A stretch of DNA of 35,354 nucleotides from Guillardia theta CCMP2712. Its lineage: Eukaryota > Cryptophyceae > Pyrenomonadales > Geminigeraceae. The stretch spans positions 36,267 to 71,620 of the forward strand of contig NW_005434577.1 of assembly GCF_000315625.1 (NCBI RefSeq). The letters run 5' to 3'. The position numbers and the translations under genes were made by a program. Each line of letters starts with the position of its first letter. Position 1 is the first letter of the stretch. This document shows, piece after piece, positions 20,601-31,275 of this stretch. The notes beneath the pieces were generated by a model. That model was given only the letters and a program-made list of their open reading frames with translations. It was not told where the DNA came from and searched no databases.

Positions 20601-22076
20601 TCTGTACAAAAATGTAGCTAACATGGTGGGATCGAGCTTGGGAACGAGGAATACGGTGATGAAGCAGGAGACCGAACAGGAGAGAAGAGCGAGAGAGGTA
20701 GAGTCCAAATATCAGATTGTTGGAGGCTCATGTCAGTACATGTTCCAATACACGACAGCAGAGGCGATTGAACAACTGTGTTTCGCGATGGCTTCTGTGG
20801 ATAATTTTGAAACGCTGATGGATTTGAAAACGGGAGACCAAGCAAAGCGGATGGTGAATCGGCTGCATGGAATGTATCGTGTTGGAGACAATGTGCACTG
20901 GGGGCTTGTCAGCAGGTTTGTCGCCACAGAGCTAGCACAGAGGCTTGGAGAAACTTTTGTGAGAAAGATCGAGCAGTTGGTGGGGATCGCTCAGAATCCG
21001 ATACTTCGTTGTTTGTTGTTTGAGATGCTATTCTTTGCTCGGATAGGAAACAACCCAGGGCTACGTGTGACCAGTAGGACAGGAGAAGAAGTCAATTGGG
21101 AGAGCCTTGCTGTGAAGACGTTTGACCCGACACAACTCTATACGTCTGGAATCGAGAGGAGTGTATGCCTAAAGCCAATAGCTTGGAATCAGGGCAGCTA
21201 CGACGCGGTGATTCTAGATCTAAGGGAGAGGATAGTGCGCTTTGTGCAGGTGACAGCGGCAAGCAAGCATGACCTGAGACTGCAGTACTTTGCAGACTGC
21301 ATGGATGCCTTGAGCATCGAAAGATGGGGTCAATGGAAGTTGGAGATTGTTTTCGTCGTCTCAAAGGACAATCTTGCAGAGTTCAGTCTGAGCGAGGTGG
21401 TCGAGGAAGGCGCGCTCGCTAGGTATGGTTGGAGAGCCGGAGAGGAAGCGAGCAAAGCGTGTGTGGTTGGGATGGACCCTAGACCACAAGGATGAAGCAG
21501 CAGGATAGGATGACCATGGTGCCCGAGCTGTGCAATGCTGTGAATCATTGTATCATCATTATTATTTGAGTTTATTAGACTCTTAGTCGAGAATTTCATA
21601 GCTAAGAACTATTGCTCTCTGCTCGTTTCGCGCCTACTTATCCGTCTAAAGGGGTTCCCAACCTTGGCCCGGTTTCTTCCTTATCAGATGTTTTCAGTGA
21701 CGTTGTCCTCCGGGCCCATTATTGTAAACCAATGCGGGTATGGTGTAGCCACCAGATACGAATACGCTCATCACCTCACCTGTCCAAGCAGATGGCTTGT
21801 CCCGTTCTCGTCCTCACGTTTCCACGGACCATCGCTTCTGTAATGGTGTAGACTTGATAGCGTTTCATTGTCTTTTGTGCCATTTTTGCGGACAGTCCCT
21901 TCTAAACAACACTTTTTACAAGAGTTTTTCTTGCTTTGTGTGTGCGCGCGTTTCTTTTGTGCTTTGCAGCAGTGTGCCTGGCGGGACTCCCGGGCGAGTG
22001 CAGCCTTCCGAGCTGCAAGGTGAAGGACGACTCAGGAGTCCCGAGTCTAGCGACGACTCCACGGGCTATGATATGA
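17695..22076. repeat. Macrosatellite unit B (4.38 kb)
   Basis: Second full unit, colinear with A. Its 3' flank is shorter by three deletions relative to A, and its left and right ends join the 23-bp arrays at the same bases as in A. That makes the minisatellite plus the unit one higher-order repeat. Confidence 0.93.
19384..21495 (+). CDS. CRN/RHS-like P-loop NTPase fused to a PD-(D/E)XK-like nuclease, copy B
   Basis: Intact 703-residue ORF without introns. Residues 1-17 are hydrophobic (MHLLIASGCVLLVHVAG), a possible signal peptide. Residues ~50-190 are a highly charged coiled coil made of internal repeats (KVEKKIVKVERE, LRTEKKQ). The NTPase has Walker A GPPGTGKT at 255-262, a Walker B-like YLLSLDG at ~329, a sensor-like RLVVTTSMG at ~362, and KYQIVGGSCQYMF at ~443, matching the vGGi-R-f signature of RHS and Crinkler NTPases. 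The C-terminus (~600-680) has SYDAVILDL, VRFVQVTAASKHD and LEIVFVVSKDN, matching the D, fQvT-H and l-fVVp strands of the nuclease domain described for CRN/RHS proteins. Family knowledge: RHS genes are subtelomeric in trypanosomes and CRNs are widespread in protists and oomycetes. Role here is unknown: transposon-derived, genome conflict, or secreted effector. The family call is from motifs only. Confidence 0.83.
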   Translation: MHLLIASGCVLLVHVAGRFSSHVAPLVIRGGGIGDANQTLPIRQDLHNMNREELDARLWLEQDKMKRERKKVEKKIVKVEREIRNVQARTEKVEKKIVKVEREIRNVEAKHKDLKKQVSQLHDKGANKKFIKKITQEIKYLRDKELQLRDKELQLRTEKKQLRTEKKQLRTEKKQLRDNVKEKKKSLSWSETDLDLSQAGYSEDRKIFTIDRALLNPSPGPAGQLMLYCRESFNEQWRFLEEKVCKEGYLGWILGPPGTGKTTTTTSFLLWQSMKASWRVMCVRLWKAGPVSLIQVVDGKERRCDFSLKRAGDEIEDFLEGWGGVSEKYLLSLDGYLEGSPEHDNLLSVCMLWRRHDMENRRLVVTTSMGARIKVYSEQDMIERIKEMKVYSWMLEEYKEAVKHDLLYKNVANMVGSSLGTRNTVMKQETEQERRAREVESKYQIVGGSCQYMFQYTTAEAIEQLCFAMASVDNFETLMDLKTGDQAKRMVNRLHGMYRVGDNVHWGLVSRFVATELAQRLGETFVRKIEQLVGIAQNPILRCLLFEMLFFARIGNNPGLRVTSRTGEEVNWESLAVKTFDPTQLYTSGIERSVCLKPIAWNQGSYDAVILDLRERIVRFVQVTAASKHDLRLQYFADCMDALSIERWGQWKLEIVFVVSKDNLAEFSLSEVVEEGALARYGWRAGEEASKACVVGMDPRPQG

Positions 22077-22654
22077 TGCTCTAGTCAGGTATGATATGAT
22101 GCTCTAGTCAGGTATGATATGATGCTCTAGTCAGGTATGATATGATGCTCTAGTCAGGTATGATATGATGCTCTAGTCAGGTATGATATGACGCTCTAGT
22201 CAGGTATGATATGATGCTCTAGTCAGGTATGATAATGATGCTCTAGTCAGGTATGATATGATGCTCTAGTCAGGTATGATATGATGCTCTAGTCAGGTAT
22301 GATATGATGCTCTAGTCAGGTATGATATGATGCTCTAGTCAGGTATGATATGATGCTCTAGTCAGGTATGATATGATGCTCTAGTCAGGTATGATATGAT
22401 GCTCTAGTCAGGTATGATATGATGCTCTAGTCAGGTATGATATGATGCTCTAGTCAGGTATGATATGATGCTCTAGTCAGGTATGATATGATGCTCTAGT
22501 CAGGTATGATATGATGCTCTAGTCAGGTATGATATGATGCTCTAGTCAGGTATGATACGATGCTCTAGTCAGGTATGATATGATGCTCTAGTCAGGTATG
22601 ATACGATGCTCTAGTCAGGTATGATAATGATGCTCTAGTCAGGTATGATATGAT
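22077..22654. repeat. 23-bp minisatellite, array 3
   Basis: About 25 units, much more uniform than array 1 with long runs of identical repeats, which suggests recent expansion. It follows the right end of unit B exactly as array 2 follows unit A. Confidence 0.95.
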
Positions 22655-22930
22655 TCTGCAGTAATAGTATGAACCTTTGAGTCTTTCGCTTCCTGCCCCG
22701 TAACTATGACTACCTTACAGATTCCCATCCTTCTCTGCTCTTGCTTTCCAGTATGGCGTGATGCGATGAGATGCGATGCGATTGAGATGGTACAGGACGG
22801 GACGAAAGGAGTTGAACTTTTAGATGATATGTATGAGAAGGATTGAACATATCAGTCAAATAGTTCATTGATTTCTACACAGTATCTACACTTCTCTTCG
22901 ATCGACACCATTCAGGCCTTCACTTTCAGG
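22655..22930. repeat. Degenerate left end of a third macrosatellite unit (C)
   Basis: After array 3 the sequence resumes the unit's left end (dispersed matches to 12900-13115, including GACGGGACGAAAGGAGTTGA and ATTCAGGCCTTCACT). It carries many substitutions, small deletions and a foreign stretch near 22680-22755, and breaks off at about 22930, just before a dispersed element. No gene remains in it. Confidence 0.8.
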
Positions 22931-22984
22931 CAGCTCCCTCACGCGTTCGCTTCGATCCTGGTCTAATCACTTCACGCCAGTTCT

Positions 22985-23219
22985 GCTGTCCCAGATGCTC
23001 CTTGCGCCTTGCGCCATAAATGTTATCAAGGCAGCTGGTCTTGGAGGAGGAGACTCTTGATTGAGGAGGGGAAAGCTTGTCGTGGCAGGTGGTAAGGGAA
23101 AGGGAAGAAGGGCGGGAAGAAGGGGCAGGGCGGTTGGAACGGAGGAGAGGGCGTGCGGGGGGGAGGTCAGAGGAGAGGGAGACGCGGGACCAGGAGACGG
23201 GGGAGATAGAGCACATGGG
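22985..23219 (-). repeat. Dispersed SCLDN element, copy 1
   Basis: Read on the minus strand it starts at CCCATGTGCTCTATCTCCCC (CSISPVSWSRVSLSS), passes through a variable Ser/Pro-rich part and ends with TSCLDNIYGARRK. The same organisation occurs at 25918-26180, 30988-31194 and 32487-32658. Confidence 0.8.
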
Positions 23220-23842
23220 TGTAGCGGGTAGGAGTGCAAGGATGCAGCAGGAAGGATGCAGAACAGAAACCAATCTAGCAAGTTTTATGGGATCTAGCGG
23301 GAGGAGAGGGGGCGTCTCTAGGGGGATTTGAAGGGACGGAATGCAGTAGTAAAGTCTAGCGACTGATCTAACAGTGGTGGTGCCTGTAAGGCTTGTGCCT
23401 CGTACCATTGAACTGCCAATCATTTTCTGTTCCTCAAGGAAGTACCCCCTTCTTCCCATTACAACGAAGGGGTACATAAGTAGTCATGCGTCTCTTTGTT
23501 GTATCTGGGAGACGACCTGACCCTAGAAAGCAACGTTTCGCAAGAGGTCGCTTGCTTTTGCGCATCGCTTCGGGAGGGTGAAGACTCCGCATCTGCTCAC
23601 GTGTGATCTCAGTTTAGGTACCTTCTTTCCTTTATGCCTCCTACCACGCCGCCCCTCCCCCCACCCTTTCCCCCCCCCCCCTGCGTTCCCCCGCTCCTCC
23701 TCGTCCACACTCTCTACCCTCCCTCTCACTCTTATCGGCACATTCCTATGCCTGTCATGATCGCTATCTCTGAAGTCTTCCAACACTCTTCCGACTTCCC
23801 AATCCTTCATGCCTCAGTCTCCATGCCTGCTCGAGGGATCCG

Positions 23843-23945
23843 GCAGCACCAGCTGTCTGGACAACATCCTTGCAGCAAGGAGAAAGCTGCGACAGGTCGG
23901 ACACGAGGAGAAGATGAGGGAAGAGGAGACACGTTTGAAGAGGAA
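23843..23945 (+). repeat. Dispersed SCLDN element, short copy on the plus strand
   Basis: Plus-strand frame TSCLDNILAARRKLRQ followed by a Glu/Arg-rich stretch. Only the motif end is present; the CSISPVSW end is absent. Confidence 0.7.
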
Positions 23946-25125
23946 GCGGAGATTCGACGTCTGATACTGATACTGGACCAACACTGACGTTAAGAGCGTT
24001 CGGGAGCAGCACATGACATGATGTACACGTCACTGGATATGCTTGGACAAGATCTCATGTGCACATCTCAGCTTGTCCTTGAAGAGGCAACGGATGCGAG
24101 CAGGGCGGGCGACATGACCTGATAGGACCCGGGAAGGGAGTCAGACCTTACGAGTGCGCATACGGCTGACGGGAAGGAGGAAGAGACATATGATACCTGG
24201 AGAGGTTAGGGAAAGAGCATATGGAGGCAGTTGGAGGCGTAGGAAAGCGTGGACAAGGTGCTATGCTGGTAGTGTAGAGATGGAGCTAGTGCGGGATAGG
24301 GATTGTATAGGACGCGTTGGTTGAAATGTCTCAACGGCGAAGTAAAGGGATGTGCTTATAAAACAAGCTTCTGATCAGTGCATTTCTGCTCCTTTTGACT
24401 TTCCGACTCTGTTTCATGTACTCTTAGCGTGTCCTTGCAGCACTGTTCGGGTCTAGATATCATTCGACAGGATCGGATCTCAGACTCCTCTGAGAGTCGG
24501 CCCGGTCTCAGACTGAGAGGTGGAGGGAGGAGAAAGACTCGGAGCCGGGAGGCCCCGAGAAGAGGGTGACAGCAGTTGGCAGGATTAGGTTACTGATCTT
24601 TAACTTAACTTTGAGTAAAGATTCAGTGAAGTACCGAAAACTTATCTCATGTAGCTTGCTCAGTTGTCTTAGTGTGCAGCGCTCGGCCGGGCCCGCCGGA
24701 GTGGCCCGGCTGATCCCAAGATTGTCATGGCCCACCCTGCTCATGATCAAAAACAGCCATGTAAGGCACCGTGACTGAAGTTCCAAAGTCACATTGCCAG
24801 TTTTGTACCGCAGCAACGGTCATGTAAAAACCTACACGCTCACCGTCGCCCTCTCCTCCTCACCTCCTCCTCACCGCTCGTCCGCTTGTCCTCGTTCACA
24901 CGCCTCATCTCCCGGTTCCTCCTCCAGGAGGAAATCTATCTGAGATCATCTGCCATACCTGGCGCGCTTTTTGTACCGCCTTTCCTCCTGACATGATCGC
25001 TATCTCCGACGTCTCCTTGTCCTGTGCCCCCCCACTATGCCCTCTCCCTCCCTCTCCCAATCCCAGCGTCCCAGCTTGCTAAATCCTCAGTCGCCACTCC
25101 AACTCTAAGTCTCCCCCGGAAGGGC

Positions 25126-25210
25126 GAGCTGTGTTGACGTCCTCGCAGCGAGGAGCAAGCTGCGGCAGCTTGAAGGAAGAGGGAGCAGGGCGGAGGCGGA
25201 AAAGAACAAG
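25126..25210 (+). repeat. Dispersed SCLDN element, short diverged copy
   Basis: Plus-strand frame ASCVDVLAARSKLRQLEG, with a one-codon deletion relative to the others, followed by a Lys/Glu/Arg-rich stretch. Confidence 0.6.
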
Positions 25211-25917
25211 AGGGAACAAGTGAGGGGAGGTAGAAGCAGGTGGTGCGAAGTTACATCTCCTAGCGATATCTCAGAGCGATCCAATTGGTATCGACAGGTG
25301 CTGGGATTGTAGTAAAGAGACAAGCTGCGAGCTCAGTCTTGAATATCACTTTCATGTTTCAGGCAGACCTCTCCTCGTTCTTAGGGTACAGTGAGGGGGG
25401 GCAGGAGGGAAGGATCCGCGGAGAGAGCGGGGAGAAAAGCAAGATTGAGCGAGCTGAATTCTCCTGAGGACAGTATGTTATTGAGCTCGAGGATGGGCAG
25501 CTGCAGAAGCTGTAGTCTCCTGTAACTGAGAGTGGAAAATACGGGTGGGTTCGCTTGTTCTGGTACCCATGGGCTGCATGCGAGGGAGGCTGGTTGTCGA
25601 CAACACGTGGCGATTCCCATCTGTTGTAGTAGGAGCGTCGACAACACCTTGGGCGAGTCTGGTTCCCTTATATTGTGTACCACGAAAGTGCATGTCTTTG
25701 TGATGTCTCTCACATCAATTTCATATCCCTTCAGTTCATCGTCAAGTTCATTCCAGCGCAGTTGTCTTGAGCATTCGATTTAAGCGTCTGCTACTCGTAA
25801 AGCTTCGGTTCTCTTCCAAGTGTCTTTATTGTCTCATCTGCATCCTATCTACATCTTCCCCGACACTCCTCATCCTGCCCTCCCCCTATCCTCCTCCTCC
25901 CTGCAATGCGCTCGTCT

Positions 25918-26180
25918 GCCTGCGCCTGGCGCGCGAGCTGAACCTTGACCCTGGCGGCCAGAATGTTGTCCAGGCAGCTGGTCCTGGAGGAGCACATGCT
26001 GGGCAGGGACAGAGACGAGGGCTTGGGCTTGACGGCGACAGAGGTGGAGTGCGAGGAGGAGGTTTCGAGCGACGATGAGCGGCTGGATGGGCGGTAGGAT
26101 CGGAGGAGAGGGCGGGCGGGCGGGAGGTCAGAGGAGAGGGAGACGCGGGACCAGGAGACGGGGGAGATAGAGCACATGGG
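25918..26180 (-). repeat. Dispersed SCLDN element, copy 2
   Basis: Minus-strand frame CSISPVSWSRVSLSSDLPPA, variable part, then RTSCLDNILAARVKVQLARQ. It is the longest copy and lacks stops through the whole element. Confidence 0.8.
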
Positions 26181-27339
26181 AGGAGGGGCAGGAGGGGCAG
26201 GAGGAGGTAGCACAAGGAAGGGCTGTGGGTCTTTGTATGTGTGAACTTGTTGTGCCTGTAACGGAATAAAAGGGGACCATAATCAGTTGAAAAAGAATCT
26301 CCAGATCGGTACCGAGGGTCACGATACTACGAACGCTGCCCACGGACTCCTTCGGATCGGACCGCTTGCCAGGGGCTGAAAAACTCCGGGCCGGGCCGGG
26401 CGGGAGATACTCCGAACAACTCACTCCCGTGAGTTGATCCATAGCATGTCGCAAGTTCTACTCCGAGTGCCTTGCTACGCATGTCTATCAGCCGAGTGAC
26501 TATGTTACATCGCTGCAGAACACGGCTCAGTGCTCCGGCGGAGGTGCATAAATCAGTGATTGCTTGACTCACTCACACTAGCTCAGTGTCACAAAGACCA
26601 GTGCTGTGCTGTTTGTTCAGGCAGGTAGCTTGGGAAGGCCAAGCCAGGGAAGGGGGGGGGGGAGAAGGTGTAGGTATCAATGTCCTATCTCAACGGCGAA
26701 GTAAAGGGATGTGCTGTTACAAAACTATTGAAGGAGCCTCTTGTGATTTTAGTGGACGACCTCCTCCCCCTTAAGCTTTAGTCGCCTCGCCTGCTGAATA
26801 TCTCCCCTAGAAGCAGCATACGCTGACTGGATAACATCCTGGCAGCCGTATGCCAGCCGAAGCATCTCAAGACGATGGGGACAGAGGGGTTCAGTCAAGA
26901 AGAAGAGGCAGGCGCAATGACGGAAAAACGATGAAGTGCGGAGAAGGATGAGTGGTAGAGGAGAGCACAGACAGCGACAGGTATACATGTACGAGGTGGC
27001 GATGAAAGGAATACATCGCGTACGATACAACAAATGGACACTTCAAGGTGAAGGTGATACTGAAGACTGAGAGATGATGGATGCTTGCAGATGTCTTGGT
27101 CAAGTATTTGCAGTCTCATTCTTTATTACAACTGCAGTAGCACCTTTCGTAATCAACCGCATCACTCCGAAGTTGATTGAGAGCCATGATATGATCGGAT
27201 GAACAAGCAGGAAATTATGGAAAGGTTGGCGATATTCACCTATCACCTGCTTCTACCTCCCAGCTCTTCATCCCCGCTTCTTTTCTGACACTTCATCACC
27301 GCTACTCTGCTGCTCTCTTCTCCGCTTCCTCTTCCGCTC

Positions 27340-27419
27340 TGACCCCTTCTCTTGCTCTCCTCTGAGCTGCTGAAGTTTCCTCCTTGCTGCCAGGATGTTG
27401 TCGAGACAGCTCGTTCTGT
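27340..27419 (-). repeat. Dispersed SCLDN element, short copy
   Basis: Minus-strand frame NRTSCLDNILAARRKLQQLR followed by an Arg/Glu/Lys-rich stretch, like the plus-strand short copy at 23843. Confidence 0.7.
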
Positions 27420-27952
27420 TATGATGTGGTGACTGAAGCTTTAGGAGGAAGGATGTCGGGCAAGGGTTGCCAGGGGGAGCGGGACGGAAGAGAGCGGAGT
27501 CTGAGGAGTATCGGAGGAGGGTCGAGGAGGAGGGGCACAGTACAAGGAGACATTGAAGATAGCGATGAACATTGCAGGAGCAAAGGCGATACACAACAGC
27601 GCTTGAGATATGGCGAACGAGAACTGTTCGATCGATCAAGAGCAGGAGGACAGATGCAGGAGGGGAGGAGACAAAGGAACTAGGACAAGCGGACTATTGT
27701 GGGGAGGGAGGGGAGGAGCGGGGCGGGGGTGGGGGCGGGGGTCGACCCGTGATCACCTGGCACCTCTCAGTCGCTCGGAGTCCGTGACCACCCCCGGCGG
27801 CCCTACGGCCACCGAACGGCCACTGTCGTATGTCGTACCTTTGTACCGAAAATAGATTAGTCATCTCGTGTGCACAGCGTGACCGTTATGACCGTTGTGC
27901 CTGTTGAACTAGCACTTGAAGAACACACATCACGGTTGTCGACCTACTGATA

Positions 27953-28136
27953 CGAGAACGTCTTGCTAACTGACGTGGCAGATGAACACTTCACACTGCA
28001 CTCTGAGACAGGCGATCAGATCTCCCCAACGGCTGATCGCAATGATTTGCAGATTCCAAGTAAATTTGGAGCAACGAGCGGTTCAAGTCAACAGACTTTG
28101 ATATCGTACGAGTGATCGGCCGAGATGCCTTGAAGT
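27953..28136 (+). repeat. Diverged fragment of the macrosatellite unit
   Basis: Direct-orientation match to 13250-13433 of unit A (ACGTCTT-CTAACTGACGTGGCAGATG through GGCCGAGATGCCTTGA), with scattered substitutions and small indels. It ends where a CCTGCC repeat and a partial SCLDN element begin. Confidence 0.85.
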
Positions 28137-28183
28137 CTCTTCCAACAATCTCCTCAACCTTCCCTCCCACTCACCTCCTCCTC

Positions 28184-28271
28184 CTGCCCCTGCCCCTGCC
28201 CCTGCCCCTGCCCCTGCCCCTGCCCCTGCCCCTGCCCCTGCGCCTGGCGCGCGAGCTGGAGCTGCCGCCAG
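28184..28271. repeat. (CCTGCC)n tract joined to a partial SCLDN element
   Basis: About nine CCTGCC units run into CGCCTGGCGCGCGAGCTGGA, the terminal sequence of the minus-oriented dispersed elements at 25918 and 30988. The rest of the element is missing. Confidence 0.7.
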
Positions 28272-28756
28272 GTCGTGAGACAAGAGGATTGATGCCTCAA
28301 CAGCTCAGGAATGTCAAGACCTTCAAACATGAGGCATAGAGTTGGAGATCAATCATTGTCTTCACCTCGACACATGATTGGCGAGATTCAGCAACACGAA
28401 TGGGAGTACCGCCTCGTGCGGGAAGTCATGTGATGGTTTGTAATGTGCATCATAGCTTTGTTGCTGTGCTCTTTGTAATTAATGTAATTGGACTGTGCAA
28501 CACCTCGTGCGTATTACGTTGTTCTTCATCCTGCTTGCACTTGGCCTTGTAGCATCACTAATCGAACACTTCCACCAATGAATAAAAAAAGAATAAAACT
28601 CTAAAAGTTAAGGTCATGGTACAAACTATTGACTGATTTTAGAAGGAAACTCGATTGCTCCCATAACCCTCTAATTTGGTAGCTTTTGTACCACGGGCGT
28701 TCTCTAAAGTACCGGTAGTTGCCTGCTGGGGATGGATGCGGAGTGAAGGAGGGAGC

Positions 28757-30741
28757 ATGAGGAGGATGCTGTGTGCGTGTGTGCTTTGGGCTGTACTAGG
28801 GGCGTGGATATGTCCTAAGGCCGAGGCGGCAAGCAGTGTGGTTTGTGGAGGCTGCACGTTTCGTATCTCGGACGAGGGTTTGTTGTCGAGGGAAGGGAGC
28901 TGTGGGAATAGCTGTACTGACACATTGAATTTGAACTCCCGCAACATTCAGAACATAACGAGTGGGACCTTTGAAGGGCTCTCGAGCTTGCAGAATCTAT
29001 ATCTTCAATACAACAACCTGGACAGCCTGCCTGCAGGGATCTTCGACGGGCTCTCGAGCTTGGGGAGGCTATATCTTGACAAAGACAACCTGGAGAGTCT
29101 GCCTGCAGGGATATTCGACGGGCTCTCGAGCTTGCAGTGGCTACAACTTTCCTTAAACAAGCTGGAGAGTCTGCCTGCAGGGATCTTCGACGGGCTTTCA
29201 AAATTGAGCAATATAGTTCTTTCCAACAACAACATTCAGAGTCTGCCTGCAGGGATCTTCGGTAAGACCTCGAAACTGGTTTATCTACAACTTTCCAACA
29301 ACAATATTCAGAGTCTGCCTGTAGATATCTTCAACGGGCTCTCGCAATTGTACCTCCTATCTCTTGACAACAACAACCTGGAGAGTCTTCCTGAAGATAT
29401 CTTCGACAGACTGTCAAGTTTGTTTGCTCTAAATCTTCAGTACAACCACCTTAAGAGTCTGCCTCCAGAAATCTTCAACGGGCTCTCAAAATTGTACGAT
29501 CTAAATCTTGACAACAACAACCTGGAGAGTCTGCCTGCAGGGATCTTCGACGGGCTCTCAAACTTGCAGCATCTAAATCTTGACAACAACAACGTGGAGA
29601 GCCTCCTTGCAGGGATCTTCGACGGGCTCGAGAGCTTGGAGTCTCTATATCTTGACAGAAACAAGCTTTCCTGCATTTCCTCCCAGGCTTTCACTGGTTT
29701 GTCTTCGCTGAGGTATTTAGGCCTGACAAGCAACAATCTACCGTGCTATCATCCATCCTGGCCAAGCTTTGCTCAATTGGACGCGAACCTTGAACCGTGC
29801 CTCAACGAAACCCATTGCAACAACAGCGGGGGCATCAACTCCATCGCAAACACCTTCAACCCAACCACAATGCCAACATCATCCTCGTCATCAAAAGAAG
29901 GGGAATCGTTTTCGACTTCAATGATACAAGACTTCCCAACTACAGCTTCAGCATCACCAGAGATCTCAACTACAAGCCCAGCATTACCCGAGATCCCAAC
30001 CACGACACCAACAGGCCTACCACCGCGAACCTGGACTCTGCACCCGGACTACCTCCGCTGCCGGATACAGCACTCCTGGCCAGAGATCATGGACAGTGAG
30101 CTCGCGACGAACCACACCATCACGACGGGGGGACTCGGGAGGTGGATGGTGGTGGATAGATACGAGGTGTGGGTGTGCAGCCATCATGACACCTGTGCGG
30201 GGCCTGGGAATGCTTTCTGCTATGTCTTTGACGAGAAGGAGGAGGACTTCATCCCATGGTGATGTTTTGTTTGGTGCTTTTGAGTCCGATGGCTTTTGTC
30301 AGGGGCCTGGAGGATGAGCTCATGCTGAGCGAAGAACCTAGACAGATGACAGCAGCCATCAACCTGGTCCGATCCGATCATCTTTATCACGTTTCCATTG
30401 ACTCTTGTTTTAGTCCTTCAATGTTTCAAGTTTGTACTAATCTCAAAAAGACTTTGAATTGTGGCACAATGAACTTTGACTTGCGACGGTCAAACACTAA
30501 ACCCCTGTGGTATACCGGAAACAGGTGCGTCTTCACCGGGTTCGCCTCAGCGTGTGCTACAACTTCTTCGCTCGATGCAACCGACTTGAACGTGCGAGAC
30601 TACAGTATCAAACTAAAGTCCTGGAATCAACTTCAACGCAAACACTTGCTTCACTTGATCTGTTCTAGATTTGCACCTCCCTTGCATTGTAGGCTTACAT
30701 GGCTTGTCTGCTTCAAACAACCAAACAACCTGATACCGTGA
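28757..30741 (+). CDS. Secreted leucine-rich-repeat protein, VLR-like repeats
   Basis: Extracellular recognition or adhesion protein by its make-up; partner unknown. Two exons, 28757-30258 and 30303-30741, about 646 residues. The 44-nt GT-AG intron joins CCA-TG to G-GGC in frame, which removes the apparent stop at 30260. Residues 1-25 (MRRMLCACVLWAVLGAWICP and on) form a signal peptide. A Cys-rich cap (VCGGCTF, GSCGNSC) precedes about 12 repeats of 24 residues with the consensus L-L-NNLESLPAGIFDGLSSL, to ~345; this pattern is strikingly like lamprey VLR and other typical LRRs. A Cys-containing end (LSCISS, NNLPC, EPC, THC) is followed by a Ser/Thr/Pro-rich stalk (~370-445) and a Cys-rich tail (WVCSHHDTC, NAFCYVF, QVCTNLKKTLNCG). 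I see no C-terminal membrane helix. The extreme C-terminus after ~600 is uncertain. In-frame ATGs at 28676 and 28736 would bury the signal peptide. Confidence 0.85.
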
Positions 30742-30987
30742 CAAGCATCATTCACACAGACACGATTCCCGTGTATATCCACATAGAACTGCCCCCCACC
30801 CCCCACCCCGCCCCTCCCAAGCCCATCTCATCATCTTCCGACGTTCACACTGACATAGAACCCTTGTGGATCTCTTCCCTTCCTCCCGTCCCATCCAATG
30901 CTTCCATGTCACTTCCCTCCGTCCTGTACGGATCTTTATTCTCTCTGTCCCTATACTCTCCCCCCCCCCCGCCGTCCGTTTCCTCCA

Positions 30988-31194
30988 CGCCTGGTCCGCG
31001 AGCTGGAGCTTGACCCTGGCGGCCAGAATGTTGTCCAGGCATGTCCTGACGGAGGACTTGCTGGGAAGGAGTTCGGGCGACTTGGGCTTGACAGAGCAAA
31101 GGGCTCGGGAGGATCGGAGGAGAGGGCGGGCAGGGGGGAGGTCAGAGGAGAGGGAGACGCGGGACCAGGAGACGGGGGAGATAGAGCACATGGG
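30988..31194 (-). repeat. Dispersed SCLDN element, copy 3
   Basis: Minus-strand frame CSISPVSWSRVSLSSDLPPA, variable part, then RTCLDNILAARVKLQLADQA. Inserted within the inverted macrosatellite copy. Confidence 0.8.
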
Positions 31195-31275
31195 GAGAGG
31201 AGGGTAAGCAGAGGCTGGGAAGAGGAGCAAGATCCTGGTGCTCAATTCCACGGATCTCGGTTGTCAGTTGAAGCT

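Larger units (their letters stand above)
22931..28756. other. Gene-poor 5.8-kb region with dispersed repeats
   Basis: No ORF here has the composition, motifs or splice context of a real gene. The region is a mosaic: copies of the SCLDNILAAR element, GA- and CT-rich tracts, a 28-bp block shared between 24329-24356 and 26688-26715, and a fragment of the macrosatellite at 27953-28136. The promoter of the downstream LRR gene must lie at the right end. Confidence 0.6.

Noticed and set aside
12875-22076. LTR retrotransposon with the minisatellite arrays as LTRs
   Set aside because: No reverse transcriptase, integrase, gag, primer-binding site or polypurine tract was seen; the arrays are simple tandem repeats of different lengths.
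12292-22654. CRISPR array
   Set aside because: The 23-bp and 35-bp repeats are head to tail with no unique spacers, and the genome is eukaryotic.
30256-30741. Separate 161-residue secreted protein
   Set aside because: Its apparent signal peptide is the 44-nt intron read in frame. Removing the intron fuses the rest in frame to the LRR protein.
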